Origin: Methanofollis aquaemaris
Lineage (GTDB): Archaea; Halobacteriota; Methanomicrobia; Methanomicrobiales; Methanofollaceae
Direction: 5' to 3'
Assembly (NCBI RefSeq): GCF_017357525.1
Contig: NZ_CP036172.1
Span: 1,338,561-1,402,560 of the forward strand
DNA length: 64,000 bases
The translations under genes and the position numbers were made by a program. Below, piece by piece: positions 52,762-62,280 of this stretch (position 1 is the stretch's first letter; each line of letters opens with the position of its first letter). The notes beneath the pieces are model-generated. The model worked only from the letters and a program-made list of their open reading frames with translations, was not told the origin of the DNA and searched no databases.

Positions 52762-54036
52762 ATGGACTTCACATACGGAATAGATGATAAACCAGAGTTC
52801 GGGAAACTCCTCCTCTTCGGACTGCAATGGCTGGCCGTCAGTGTCCCGGCCATCCTCATCATAGGAGGAGTCGTAGCTGCGTTCGAACCTGACGGATCGG
52901 CCATCGCCTACCTGCAAAAACTCTTCCTTCTCATTGCCCTGGTGCTACTGGTCCAGGTACTCTGGGGACATCGGCTCCCCCTCGTCGTCGGACCGGCCAC
53001 CGTCCTCCTCATCGGCGTCATCGCCAGCATGAGCCAGGGCGTCGGCGTCATCAACTCGTCCCTGGTGATCGGCGGCGTGGTCCTTGCCGTCCTGGCCGCC
53101 ACCGGCCTCTTCAAGTACCTGAAACCACTCTTCACCCCCAGGGTGATCGTGGTCATCCTCATGCTCATCGCCTTCACCCTGGCACCGGTGATCCTCAACC
53201 TGATCACCGGAGAAGGTGCGGTCCCCGTCGTCTACAACTTCGTCTTCGCGCTGGTCCTTGCACTGGTGGTTTTCATTGCCAACGGCCTCCTGAAAGGCGT
53301 ATGGAAATCGACCCTTGCAATGTGGGCGCTCCTCCTCGGTAGCCTCACCTACTTCGGACTTTTCGGCACGTTCATACCCCCATCTGCAGAGACGGCGTTT
53401 CTTGCTCTGCCAGGAGAACTCATCGCACCGCTTGTGGCACCTGAAGCCAGCGTCCTGATCGCCTTCCTGATCTGTTTCCTGGCACTTGCCATCAATGAAC
53501 TGGGTTCCATCCAGTCGGTGGGCAGTCTCCTGAAGGCCGAGAACATGGACACGCGGGTGAACCGCGGGATGACTGTCACCGGAGCGGGCAATGCGCTCTC
53601 CGGTCTCGCAGGAGTGATTGGCCCGGTGGACTTTTCGCTCAGTCCGGGGGTGATCGCAGCCACCGGGTGTGCATCACGCTTTGCCCTCGTTCCGGCCGCA
53701 CTCGCACTGATGGCAATCGGATTTTCGCCACTCCTCATCGGATACCTTGGCTGTATCCCCTCGCCGGTCATCGGGGTGGTCCTGACCTATGTCATGACCG
53801 CTCAGATTGCAGCTGGACTTATGCTCGGAGATGAGAACAACGCATTCAAGTCCTTTGACGACGGCGTGATCATCGGGATGCCGCTCCTGGTGGGCACCGT
53901 TGTGGCCTTCATACCGCCGGCACTGGCTGCTCAATTCTCCGCCGCCACCCGCCCCCTGCTTGCAAACGGGTTTGTCGCGGGGGTGGTCCTGGTGTTGATC
54001 CTCGAACATCTCGTCTACCGGAAAAGACCCGAGTAA
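52762..54036 (+). CDS. NCS2/SLC23-type nucleobase permease-like transporter
   Basis: The 424-residue protein has about twelve to fourteen membrane segments in the pattern of the uracil/xanthine permease family: FGLQWLAVSVPAILIIGGVV at the N-terminus, PLVVGPATVLLIGVIAS (cf. the P-x-x-x-G-x(3) loop), ALAINELGSIQSVGSLL and GNALSGLAGVIGPVDFSLSPGVIAATGCASR near the substrate site, and PSPVIGVVLTYVMTAQIAAGL. The family carries purines, pyrimidines or ascorbate with protons or sodium. This branch is divergent, so the substrate is not assignable. The ATG at 52762 follows AGGAGT by about 10 nt. It stands alone. Confidence 0.75.
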   Translation: MDFTYGIDDKPEFGKLLLFGLQWLAVSVPAILIIGGVVAAFEPDGSAIAYLQKLFLLIALVLLVQVLWGHRLPLVVGPATVLLIGVIASMSQGVGVINSSLVIGGVVLAVLAATGLFKYLKPLFTPRVIVVILMLIAFTLAPVILNLITGEGAVPVVYNFVFALVLALVVFIANGLLKGVWKSTLAMWALLLGSLTYFGLFGTFIPPSAETAFLALPGELIAPLVAPEASVLIAFLICFLALAINELGSIQSVGSLLKAENMDTRVNRGMTVTGAGNALSGLAGVIGPVDFSLSPGVIAATGCASRFALVPAALALMAIGFSPLLIGYLGCIPSPVIGVVLTYVMTAQIAAGLMLGDENNAFKSFDDGVIIGMPLLVGTVVAFIPPALAAQFSAATRPLLANGFVAGVVLVLILEHLVYRKRPE

Positions 54037-54339
54037 TGACTCACAGAGGGGGAACACACCCTCTCTTCGGTTTACCTCCTGATCGATGATCCACTCCGGC
54101 ATTTACCGTTCCCCGGTCTTCCCGCATGAAGATAGGAGAGTGGGCGGTGCCACACTCTTCATGATCGCGTCCCGGCAATGATATGATATGCAAACCTGGA
54201 GCAACTGAAGAGGATGTTGGAGCATAAGGGTTACAAAAAAGTATCCAGAATTCGAGTGATGACTCTCCAGTATGCTCTATTTTGACCTTCACCGACCCGA
54301 ATGGTTACAGCCAAATCCCCCCACACCCCAGTATATTCT
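54037..54339. other. Gene-free stretch before dapF
   Basis: No gene or clear repeat is seen. TCTATTTTGACC near 54276-54287 could be a TATA-like element, and CAGTATATTCT directly precedes the dapF ATG. Confidence 0.4.
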
Positions 54340-55161
54340 ATGGAGATCACGTTCACCAAACTCCACGGCAATGGCAACGACTTCATTCTCATCGATGAGA
54401 TGAACGGACCGGTCATCCCCGACGAGATGAAAGGGCCCTTCGCCGCCCTTTACTGCGACCGTCGCTTCGGGATCGGCGGCGACGGTGTCCTCTTCATCTC
54501 CCCCTCCACGATCGCAGACGTGAAGATGCGCCTCTTCCAGCCTGACGAGAGCGAGGCCGAGATGTGCGGGAACGGGATCCGGTGCCTGGCAAAGTACACC
54601 CACGACGCCGGGTACGCCCGGGACACCTGCACCGTCGAGACTCTCGCCGGCGTCATGCCGGTGGAGATGGGCTACGACGATGAAGGCGAGTTCTGGGCGA
54701 CGATCGAGATGGTCGACCCGGCCTTCGAGCGCTCAACCGTCCCGGCGACCGGGGAGGGAGAGTACAGAGAAGAGATCGGCGGTTTCACCGTCCACGCCGC
54801 AAACACCGGTGTCCCCCACGCCGTGGTCTTCGTCGACGACCTCGAAACCGTCGAGATCATGGCCGTCGCACCTCCTATCCGCTGGCACCCCACCTTCCCG
54901 AAGGGCGCGAATGTCAACTTCGTGCAGATCGACGACGAGGGTTCGCTCAGGATCAGAACCTTCGAGCGGGGCGTCGAGGGCGAGACCGAGTCCTGCGGCA
55001 CCGGGGCGACAGCGTCAGCCGTCGTCGCCCACCACCTCGGGCTCGTCGGCAACGAGGTCAGGGTCGAGACTCCCGGCGGTCCCCTCGTGATCGGGTGCGG
55101 CGAGAAGACCACGATGACCGGTCCTGCGGCAACGGTCTTCTCAGGCGTTATCGAAGGGTAA
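54340..55161 (+). CDS. dapF: Diaminopimelate epimerase
   Basis: The 273-residue protein has both half-sites of DapF: the first cysteine in EAEMCGNGIRCLAKY and the second in TESCGTGATASAV, plus FTKLHGNGNDFILIDEMNG at the N-terminus and FPKGANVNFVQ. It interconverts LL- and meso-diaminopimelate in lysine biosynthesis; methanogens lack murein, so lysine is the likely end product. The start ATG at 54340 (MEITFTKLHGNGNDF) fits the family; a frame 39 nt longer has no support. The 3' end faces the radB gene across a dispersed repeat. Confidence 0.95.
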   Translation: MEITFTKLHGNGNDFILIDEMNGPVIPDEMKGPFAALYCDRRFGIGGDGVLFISPSTIADVKMRLFQPDESEAEMCGNGIRCLAKYTHDAGYARDTCTVETLAGVMPVEMGYDDEGEFWATIEMVDPAFERSTVPATGEGEYREEIGGFTVHAANTGVPHAVVFVDDLETVEIMAVAPPIRWHPTFPKGANVNFVQIDDEGSLRIRTFERGVEGETESCGTGATASAVVAHHLGLVGNEVRVETPGGPLVIGCGEKTTMTGPAATVFSGVIEG

Positions 55162-55206
55162 AGGGATTCAAAAACCACGACTGTATCGGGTGGGAACACC
55201 AACCCT

Positions 55207-55332
55207 CGCAGCCACCGCCTATCCTCACCTGTGGTGGGTCCGGGAGGTCTCCCCCCGGCGTGCGAGAGTGACAAAAATTCTTCGTTTTTCTGTGGGGCGG
55301 CACGTCTGATCGACGTGCCTTTCCATACGCTC
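55207..55332 (+). repeat. Dispersed intergenic repeat, copy G
   Basis: CCGCCTATCCTCACCTGTGG, GGGTCCGGGAGG and GCGAGAGTGACAAAAATTC then GGGGCGGCACGTCTGATCG and ACGTGCCTTTCCATACGCTC. The right half is nearly identical to copy D1 at 19628-19750. It lies between the convergent ends of dapF and radB. Confidence 0.85.
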
Positions 55333-55437
55333 AATTTCTCAAAACAGTGGAGCGTTTAGCGGCCCATCGCCGCTTCTGACCTCGCGCCAGGATTTAGACA
55401 GGAAGGCAGAGGAGAGATCGTGAAGAGGTCGGCGTCG

Positions 55438-56115
55438 TCACCGCTCGACCTTTCGGATCCCCTCATTGGTAATCACGTAGTCGAAACAGATGTCTGCAGG
55501 ACGTGACCGGTGTTTTTCGAGCACCACCCGCCGAACACCGTCCTTCCGCTTCTCGATGCGCAGGATCGCCTTGCAGATATGACCAAGAGCCGTCCCGCCC
55601 AGCCCGAAGTAGACATCGGTGTCGATGTCCTGGTAGACCTGGTTGGTGATCAGCACCGGCACCTCATAGCGCTTCGCATATCCAAGGAGGAGCACCATAT
55701 GCCTGGAAAGCGTTCTGAGGCCATCCCTCTTGGTTCCGAGTTCAGAGCGGTACAGGGCGGTGGCGGAGTCCATCACGATCAGCCCCACCTCCCGCGCCCG
55801 CAGGAGGGCCTCGCACTCATTGATCATCATCCCTTCCTGGACGAAGTCGACCGGTTCATAGAGATACAACCGCTCGGCCAGGGCCTCGACCTCACCGCCG
55901 GCGATCTGCTCGAACCGCTCGGTCGAGAAGCCCTCGGTATCGATGTACACCACCGCCTCCCCCGCCCGCAGACAGGCGACCGCCGCCATCACCGCAAGCG
56001 TCGACTTGCCAGAACCGGGTTCGCCGTAGACCTGGGTGATCGTACGTCGCTCCAGCCCACCGCCGAGAAGATCGTCGAGGGGGGCCGAACCGGTGCTCGC
56101 CTTTGAGAGTTTCAT
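55438..56115 (-). CDS. radB: DNA repair and recombination protein RadB
   Basis: The 225-residue RecA-fold protein has Walker A GEPGSGKST (about 32-40), Walker B GLIVMDSAT, and the euryarchaeal RadB pattern (TGSAPLDDLLGGGLERRTITQVYG at the start; LEKHRSRPADICFDYVITNEGI at the end). It lacks the N-terminal helix-hairpin-helix domain of RadA. RadB assists homologous recombination as a RadA paralogue. It overlaps the upstream larC gene by 4 nt (ATGA at 56112-56115), so the two are coexpressed, an unusual pairing. Confidence 0.93.
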   Translation of the reverse strand: MKLSKASTGSAPLDDLLGGGLERRTITQVYGEPGSGKSTLAVMAAVACLRAGEAVVYIDTEGFSTERFEQIAGGEVEALAERLYLYEPVDFVQEGMMINECEALLRAREVGLIVMDSATALYRSELGTKRDGLRTLSRHMVLLLGYAKRYEVPVLITNQVYQDIDTDVYFGLGGTALGHICKAILRIEKRKDGVRRVVLEKHRSRPADICFDYVITNEGIRKVER

Positions 56116-57296
56116 TCATCGGCCCCTGCAAGCCTCTTCCAGGCCGCCGCCTCAACGAGGCGGGCGACCGTCCTGACCGGGACATCCAGAGAAGAGGCCC
56201 AGGCCCGCACCTCGTCGGACTCGGCCTTCACCGAGGAGACCGTCCCCCCCAGATATCCGACCTTCACATGAACCGTCCGCCGCTCACCCCGCACCTCGGC
56301 CTCGACCGACACCTCCCGGCGTTCCAGGACGCTCCGGTGGACCGAAGGGATGCACCGCACCCCGAGCGTGCCGAGTTCTCTGGCAAGGATCCCGGTGAGG
56401 GCCGGGACATCGGCCGGACGACAGACCACCCTGACCAGATGGCCGGCCCGTCCCTTCTTCATCACCGCCGGGAGCACCGAGACGTCCCGTGCACCGGCCG
56501 CAAAGAGCAGGTCCATGCAATGACCGAGCACTTCACCGGTCACGTCGTCCACGTTGGTCTCCAGCACGTCCACCTCATCTGCGAGGGCCGGCCTTGCCAG
56601 TTCAAGGAGGACGGCCCTGAGCACATTGGGCGTCTTCTCGGGATCCCGCGTCCCGGCACCATACCCGACGCCCACAACCCTCGCCGGGCCGAGGTCGGCG
56701 GGCCTGACACTTGCAAACTCGGCCATGAGCGCCGCACCCGTCGGGGTGCAGAGTTCACCGTCTCCGACCCCGAACCTGGTCTCAAGTTCTGACGCCACCA
56801 TGACCGCGAGGGTCGCCGGCGCCGGGACCGGGATCAACCCGTGGGCCGCCATGACCTTCCCCGAACCGAGGGCGACCGGCATCACCGCAACACCGTCGAC
56901 GGCGAGAGTCTCCAGGGCCGTGCATGCCCCGACCACATCGGCGATCGCATCGTCGGCGCCGACCTCATGGAAGTGAGCGTGTTCGCCGTGGATGCTCTCC
57001 TCGGCCTCTGCGATCCTGTGAAAAACCCTCTTCGCCCGTTCGACCGCCGCCCGCGGCGCGTCGGCACCCTCCACGATCTCGAGCACCTGATGGAGATCTC
57101 GGTGGGCCGGACCGGCCCGGGTCTCCACCCGCACCGCCGAGATCCCGCACCTCTTCACACGGGAAAAGAGCGGGTCGACCACCACCGAGGCCATCGCCCT
57201 CCTGACAGTCACCTCGTCTGCGCCGACGGCAAGGAGCGCTCCGATGGTCATGTCGCCTGCCGCACCGTGGAAGGGGTCAAAGAGAAGAATTCGCAT
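56112..57296 (-). CDS. larC: LarC-family nickel-insertion protein (nickel pincer cofactor biosynthesis)
   Basis: The 394-residue protein begins MRILLFDPFHGAAGDMTIGALLAVGA, then EESIHGEHAHFHEVGADDAIADVVG with the His-rich segment, TPTGAALMAEF, ETNVDDVTGEVLGHCMDLLFAAGA and VLPAVMKKGRAGHLVRVVCR. These match LarC (DUF111), which inserts Ni into the pyridinium bis-thiocarboxylate cofactor of lactate racemase-like enzymes. No larA, larB or larE lies in the window, so its client is unknown. The ATG at 57296 is taken because the homology starts there. A TATA box on the minus strand (ATCATATACGC, about 57324-57331) is about 30 nt upstream. Confidence 0.88.
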   Translation of the reverse strand: MRILLFDPFHGAAGDMTIGALLAVGADEVTVRRAMASVVVDPLFSRVKRCGISAVRVETRAGPAHRDLHQVLEIVEGADAPRAAVERAKRVFHRIAEAEESIHGEHAHFHEVGADDAIADVVGACTALETLAVDGVAVMPVALGSGKVMAAHGLIPVPAPATLAVMVASELETRFGVGDGELCTPTGAALMAEFASVRPADLGPARVVGVGYGAGTRDPEKTPNVLRAVLLELARPALADEVDVLETNVDDVTGEVLGHCMDLLFAAGARDVSVLPAVMKKGRAGHLVRVVCRPADVPALTGILARELGTLGVRCIPSVHRSVLERREVSVEAEVRGERRTVHVKVGYLGGTVSSVKAESDEVRAWASSLDVPVRTVARLVEAAAWKRLAGADE

Positions 57297-57340
57297 ACTG
57301 TGGCAGTACTTATAAATCAGGGCGTATATGATTGTAACGA
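57297..57340. promoter_or_regulatory. Interlocked divergent promoters of larC and cdc48
   Basis: Only 44 bp separate the two start codons. CTTATAAATC (57309-57318) is centred about 27 nt before the cdc48 ATG, and on the other strand ATCATATACGC (about 57324-57331) is centred about 30 nt before the larC ATG. Each TATA box lies inside the promoter of the other gene, and both transcripts should be leaderless or nearly so. Confidence 0.65.
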
Positions 57341-59758
57341 ATGCCTGAAATGTATCTGAAAGTCGACAGGGCATATCCGGAAGACCAGGGCGGAGGGAAG
57401 GCGCGCCTGGATCCCGACACCATGCTCCAACTGCGACTCTCACCCGGCGACCTCGTCGAGGTCGTCGGGAAACGCCGGACCATTGCCAAGGTCTGGCGGG
57501 CGATGGTCTCCGACTGGCAGCAGGGAAAGATGCGGATCGACAAGTTCACCCGGGAGAACGCGGAGGTCGCGGTCGGGGACAAAGTCCTCGTGCGAAAGGT
57601 CGAGACAGAGATCGAGGTAGAACGAGTCGTCCTCGCACCGCCTGAAGACCTGCCCCGCCAGGTCCCGATCAACTACCAGAGTGTCGTCAACCACCTCATC
57701 GACTTCCCGATCGCCAGGAACGACTCGGTCCCGATCCAGGCCGGGCTCCCGTTCATGCAGCCTCAGATCGTGGCTTTCAAGGCGGTCGTCGTTGAGCCTG
57801 AAGATGCCATCATCATCACCAAGAATACCAAGGTCGAATTTTCCGAAAAACCGGCGGCCGGATTCGAAGGCACCAAAAGACTATCATACGAGGATATCGG
57901 CGGCCTCAAAGACGAACTGCAGCGGGTGCGGGAGACGATCGAACTTCCGATGCGCCATCCCGAACTCTTCCGAAAACTCGGGATCGATCCGCCCAAGGGC
58001 GTGCTCCTGTATGGTCCGCCGGGTACCGGCAAGACGCTCATCGCCAAGGCGGTCGCCTCGGAGAGCGGGGCGCACTTCATCTCCATCGCAGGCCCCGAGG
58101 TGATCTCCAAATATTACGGCGAGTCGGAACAGCGGCTGCGCGAGGTCTTTGACGATGCCCGACAGAACGCACCGTCGATCGTCTTCATCGACGAACTCGA
58201 CTCCATCGCTCCAAAGCGTGAGGAGGTCACCGGCGAGGTCGAGCGGCGGGTGGTCGCTCAACTTCTCACCATGATGGACGGACTTGAGGAGCGGGGGCAG
58301 GTCGTCGTGATCGGGGCGACGAACCGCCTCGACGCCATCGATGCAGCACTCCGGCGGCCGGGACGTTTCGACCGGGAGATCGAGATCGCGGTCCCGAACG
58401 AACGGGACCGGACCGAGGTTCTCAAGATCCACACCAGGGGGATGCCTCTTGCCGAGGATGTCAACATCGAGGATCTGGCCAGACAGACCCACGGTTTTGT
58501 CGGCGCCGACCTCGCCGCGCTTGCACGCGAGGGGGCGATCCGGGCGCTCCGTCGTTACATGCCCATGATCGACCTCGAAGAAGACGAGATCCCACAAGAA
58601 GTCCTGGATAAGATGGAGGTGCAGGCCGGCGACTTCCGTGAGTCGCTCCGCGACGTCTCGCCCAGTGCCATGCGTGAGGTGCTGCTCGAGGTCTCCCATG
58701 TGTCCTGGGACGATGTCGGAGGACTGGAGTCTGAGAAGGAGGAGGTCCGAGAGGCCGTCGAGTACCCGCTCACCGACCGGGTACGGTTTGAAGACCTGGG
58801 GATCGAACCGCCGCGGGGCGTGCTCCTGTACGGACCGCCCGGTACCGGCAAGACCCTTATCGCCAAAGCGGTCACCTCGGAGAGCGGGGCGAACTTCATC
58901 CCGGTCAGGGGCCCGCAACTCCTCTCCAAATGGGTCGGTGAGTCTGAACGGGCGGTGCGCGAGATCTTCAAGAAGGCCAGGCAGGTGGCCCCGGCCATCA
59001 TCTTCTTCGACGAACTCGACGCCCTCGCCCCGGCCAGGGGAGGGGGGGCGGAGAGTCATGTGGTCGAGAGTGTGCTCAACCAGATCCTGACCGAGATGGA
59101 CGGACTCACGGAGAGAGGCGACGTGGTGGTGATGGGGGCGACGAATCGACCCGACATCGTCGACCCTGCGCTGCTCAGGCCGGGCCGTTTTGACCGTCTC
59201 CTCTATATCGGGGCCCCGGACCGGAAGGGCCGGGCAAAGATCCTCGGGATCCACACGCGTCACATGCCACTCGATGGTTCGGTGATGAACGAGGCCGTAG
59301 CAATGACCGAGGGGCTCGACTCCTCGGCAATCGAGGAGGGGATCGCCGCCATGCCGCAGGAAGGGTCACCTGCCATCGCAAACTTCAGGGACGCCTTCTC
59401 GGGAGTCTCGAAGGGAGCAGGCGAGCCCCTGTCGATCGGGGCGCGTCGGAGGCTCATCACCGACCTGCTCGTTGCACGCGGCACGCCGCTCGCCGATCCG
59501 GTGCGTGACGAGATCGTCTGGGCCATTGCCAAGATGACCGAGGGCTATGTCGGTTCCGACCTCGAGGCCCTCTGCCGCGAGGCCGGGATGCTCGCGATGC
59601 GGGAGAAGAACCCGGTCGTGACGAGAGAACATCTTGAAAAGGCGGCCAAAAAGGTACACCCGACCATGAACGAACGGATCAAAGACTATTATGGGCGGGT
59701 GCGGGAGCACTTCAAGGGCGGTCTCCCCGAACAGGTCCAGCCTCCAGAATATCAGTGA
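57341..59758 (+). CDS. CDC48/p97-family AAA+ ATPase
   Basis: The 805-residue protein has the N-terminal double-psi barrel and substrate domain (about 1-180; [19 protein letters not shown]... [15 protein letters not shown]), then two AAA domains. D1 has GPPGTGKT (about 225-232) and [13 protein letters not shown]2 has GPPGTGKT (about 499-506) and [12 protein letters not shown], with arginine-finger regions [11 protein letters not shown] and [10 protein letters not shown]. The hexamer unfolds proteins for the proteasome and other pathways in the cytoplasm. A C-terminal region of about 90 residues after D2 includes [21 protein letters not shown]. Length is typical. It is divergent from larC with a leaderless-type TATA box. 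Confidence 0.95.
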   Translation: MPEMYLKVDRAYPEDQGGGKARLDPDTMLQLRLSPGDLVEVVGKRRTIAKVWRAMVSDWQQGKMRIDKFTRENAEVAVGDKVLVRKVETEIEVERVVLAPPEDLPRQVPINYQSVVNHLIDFPIARNDSVPIQAGLPFMQPQIVAFKAVVVEPEDAIIITKNTKVEFSEKPAAGFEGTKRLSYEDIGGLKDELQRVRETIELPMRHPELFRKLGIDPPKGVLLYGPPGTGKTLIAKAVASESGAHFISIAGPEVISKYYGESEQRLREVFDDARQNAPSIVFIDELDSIAPKREEVTGEVERRVVAQLLTMMDGLEERGQVVVIGATNRLDAIDAALRRPGRFDREIEIAVPNERDRTEVLKIHTRGMPLAEDVNIEDLARQTHGFVGADLAALAREGAIRALRRYMPMIDLEEDEIPQEVLDKMEVQAGDFRESLRDVSPSAMREVLLEVSHVSWDDVGGLESEKEEVREAVEYPLTDRVRFEDLGIEPPRGVLLYGPPGTGKTLIAKAVTSESGANFIPVRGPQLLSKWVGESERAVREIFKKARQVAPAIIFFDELDALAPARGGGAESHVVESVLNQILTEMDGLTERGDVVVMGATNRPDIVDPALLRPGRFDRLLYIGAPDRKGRAKILGIHTRHMPLDGSVMNEAVAMTEGLDSSAIEEGIAAMPQEGSPAIANFRDAFSGVSKGAGEPLSIGARRRLITDLLVARGTPLADPVRDEIVWAIAKMTEGYVGSDLEALCREAGMLAMREKNPVVTREHLEKAAKKVHPTMNERIKDYYGRVREHFKGGLPEQVQPPEYQ

Positions 59759-59873
59759 CCGGGGAACCCCTCCGCCCCCTCTTCTTTCAGCCGAACCCTT
59801 GAAGGGGTACAGCATATATCAGGATGTACATACATATTCATTGAAGCAAGTATATGGATATCAGGAGTCACCC

Positions 59874-61418
59874 ATGCACAACATAACCACCTTCCTTGAC
59901 GTACACGCCAGAACCCGCGATGGGCCGGCGTTTGTATTCGCAAAAGATGGGAGGGCCTATACCTATGCAGACCTGCGGGATGCCGCAGCCGCGATCGCCG
60001 GAGGCCTAACAGCCCTCGGCGTAGCGAGAGGCGACCGGGTTTGCATATACCTTGAGACCTCCCCCGAATATCTCCTCTCGTACCTGGCGATCTGGCGGAT
60101 CGGAGCGGTCGCTGTTCCGACCAACGCCGTCTACCATGAAGATGAGGTGGCATATGCTCTCAACGACTCCGGCGCCGTGGCAGTGATCACCGATGAGGCA
60201 CATGCATCCACAGTGAGGGCGGTGCAGGGAGCATGTCCGGCCCTCAGACACACCTGCGTCGTCGGGATTGCCGGAGAAGGAGAGACAGCATGGGACGATC
60301 TCCTCAACGCCGACCCCCTCAGGCGGGCGGTCGGATGCCGGCCAGACGATCTCTGTCAACTCCAGTATACCTCAGGGACCACCGGGCGGCCGAAGGGTGC
60401 GATGCTGACGCAGGGCAACTGGATGAACGCCCTCGCAACCCAGGAGGAGGTGCTCGGCCTCACCGGGGACGATGTTTACCTCGGGATCTATCCGATGGGG
60501 CATGTCGGTCTCTCGTGGGGCCTCGCAGCCCTCAAGGCCGGCGGCACCTGGATCTGTATGGACCGCTTCGACCTGGAGACCTACCTCGGTCTCGCACAGG
60601 AGTACGGGGCTACCGTGCTCGCGTCGATGCCGCCGGTGATCCATTCACTGATCCGGGCCGGCCCCGAAACTGAAGAAGCCCTGAAGAGTGCGCGGTCGGT
60701 CATATCAGGGGGAGGGCCGCTCCTCCCCGTAATATGGGAAGAGTTCGACCGTCGCTTCGGGATCCCGATCGTGAACGCCTACGGGCTCTCAGAGACGATC
60801 GTTGTCGGTTCGGGAACCGCGACCACGCCCGACAACTACGGACTCCACAAGGGGTATCGCTCGGTCGGGGCCCCGGTCGGGTACGCAGAGGTGAAGATTG
60901 TCGCTGAAGACGACTCGAACCGCGAACTCCCGGCGGGCGAGGTGGGCGAGATCGCGCTGAGGGGGCCTTCCGTCGCACTGGGTTACTGGGGGATGCCCGA
61001 GGCGACAGAAGAGGCCTTCCGCTCTGACGGTTGGTTCCTGACCGGCGACCTCGGGTACCAGGACGAGGACGGGGTGCTCTTCGTCACCGACCGGAAGAAG
61101 GATATGATCATCATGTCGGGCTGGAAGATCTATCCGACCGAGGTGGAGAACGTGATCGTCGACCACCCCAAGATCGCAGACGTCGCGGTCTTCGCCCGTC
61201 CTGACGAACGCCGGGGCGAGGTTCCTGTGGCGGCCGTGGTGATGAACGCGGGCCAGTCGATCACCATGGACGAACTGGACCGATTTTGCAGAGAGCGGCT
61301 TGCCGGCTATAAGGTGCCTCGCAATCTGGTCGTCCTCGACCACCTCCCCAGGGTCAGCGGGTGGAAACTCCTCAGACGGACGCTTCGAGAAGAGCACCCG
61401 GCAAATCCGACAGAATAA
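59874..61418 (+). CDS. AMP-forming acyl-CoA synthetase (fatty-acid-CoA ligase-like)
   Basis: The 514-residue protein has the ANL adenylation motifs: LQYTSGTTGRPKGAMLTQGN (A3), NAYGLSETIVVG (A5), FLTGDLGYQDEDGVLFVTDR (A7), KDMIIMSGWKIYPTEVENVI (A8) and the catalytic lysine near the end in VSGWKLLRR (A10, atypical context). It activates a carboxylic acid as acyl-AMP and forms a CoA thioester. The chain length of the substrate cannot be told. The ATG at 59874 follows GGAG by 6-7 nt; sequence before it is the cdc48 trailer. A TATA-like AGTATATGGATAT lies about 25 nt upstream. In methanogens such enzymes may serve lipid or amino-acid-derived acid metabolism. Confidence 0.88.
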   Translation: MHNITTFLDVHARTRDGPAFVFAKDGRAYTYADLRDAAAAIAGGLTALGVARGDRVCIYLETSPEYLLSYLAIWRIGAVAVPTNAVYHEDEVAYALNDSGAVAVITDEAHASTVRAVQGACPALRHTCVVGIAGEGETAWDDLLNADPLRRAVGCRPDDLCQLQYTSGTTGRPKGAMLTQGNWMNALATQEEVLGLTGDDVYLGIYPMGHVGLSWGLAALKAGGTWICMDRFDLETYLGLAQEYGATVLASMPPVIHSLIRAGPETEEALKSARSVISGGGPLLPVIWEEFDRRFGIPIVNAYGLSETIVVGSGTATTPDNYGLHKGYRSVGAPVGYAEVKIVAEDDSNRELPAGEVGEIALRGPSVALGYWGMPEATEEAFRSDGWFLTGDLGYQDEDGVLFVTDRKKDMIIMSGWKIYPTEVENVIVDHPKIADVAVFARPDERRGEVPVAAVVMNAGQSITMDELDRFCRERLAGYKVPRNLVVLDHLPRVSGWKLLRRTLREEHPANPTE

Positions 61419-61542
61419 TCTCATTTTTAAGAGGGAATTAAAGCCCTGATCCTGATCGATGGGAAGAGTTCAAAAAGAGGCATGCGAAATAACCTAATAC
61501 AATCTATTGCTGCACATCGCGATGTGTGGTGCGGAGGAAAGC

Positions 61543-62139
61543 GTGGAAAAAGAAGATTTACGATCTACCGGGCTCATAGGTCTCGATCTCGCCCTTGAAG
61601 GAGGCATTCCCAGAGGGTCTGTCATCATCGTCGCCGGCACACCAACCGACGGTCTCGACCTCTTCGGCATTCAGTTCTGGCGGGGCGGAGAAGAGGAGAC
61701 CGAGACGAGTGGATCATACCTGATGATCGACGACGAACCTTCGGAAAAGATGTACGACGCACGCAAGGTCATGAACATAGACATGCCTGCAATCGCCCAG
61801 GGGGAGCGGGTCGTCCTCGACTCGCTCTCGACCATCATCCTCAGGGACGGCGTCGGTGCCGCCCTCGAACTGATCCGCGAACTGAAAAAGAAGGCACGCG
61901 CAGAAGGCTCGAATATCCTCCTTCTCCTCTATAAGGGAGTCCACACCAGAGAAGAAGAGATCAGGTTGACAAGAGCAGCCGACGGATATATAGAACTTCT
62001 CCAGCGGATTGCCGGTTCTGAAGTTGAGCGGATGCTCGGAATTTTCAAAATGCATGGCCTGAATATCCCCAACCAGCTCGTGCCATACAATATTCTGGAC
62101 GACGGCCTCGAACTCTCCACCACCAAACGGGTGGTCTGA
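61543..62139 (+). CDS. RecA/KaiC-like protein with a degenerate Walker A motif
   Basis: The 198-residue protein aligns with KaiC/RadA-type ATPase domains: STGLIGLDLALEGGIPRGSVIIVAG at the N-terminus, VVLDSLSTIILRDG at the Walker B position, and VHTREEEIRLTRAADGYIEL. At the P-loop it has AGTPTDGLDLFGIQF where active relatives have G-x-x-G-x-GK-T/S-T-L, so the Lys and Ser/Thr needed for ATP binding are missing. It is probably a non-hydrolysing paralogue with a regulatory or scaffold role (inference). The GTG start at 61543 is chosen because GGAGG lies 5 nt upstream; ATG at 61522 and TTG at 61507 are alternatives without such a signal. It follows the acyl-CoA synthetase by 124 nt. Confidence 0.75.
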   Translation: MEKEDLRSTGLIGLDLALEGGIPRGSVIIVAGTPTDGLDLFGIQFWRGGEEETETSGSYLMIDDEPSEKMYDARKVMNIDMPAIAQGERVVLDSLSTIILRDGVGAALELIRELKKKARAEGSNILLLLYKGVHTREEEIRLTRAADGYIELLQRIAGSEVERMLGIFKMHGLNIPNQLVPYNILDDGLELSTTKRVV

Positions 62140-62280
62140 GGTCAGAACCCTCTATTTTTGATTCTGAGCATATCCGACTCTGTTGCATTCCTCTTCTGGA
62201 GTGACCATGAGGGGCTGCTCACACCCTTGCCCCTCCGTGATGGACCGGCAGAGGACGGGAACCCCCTCTGAACGATTCCC

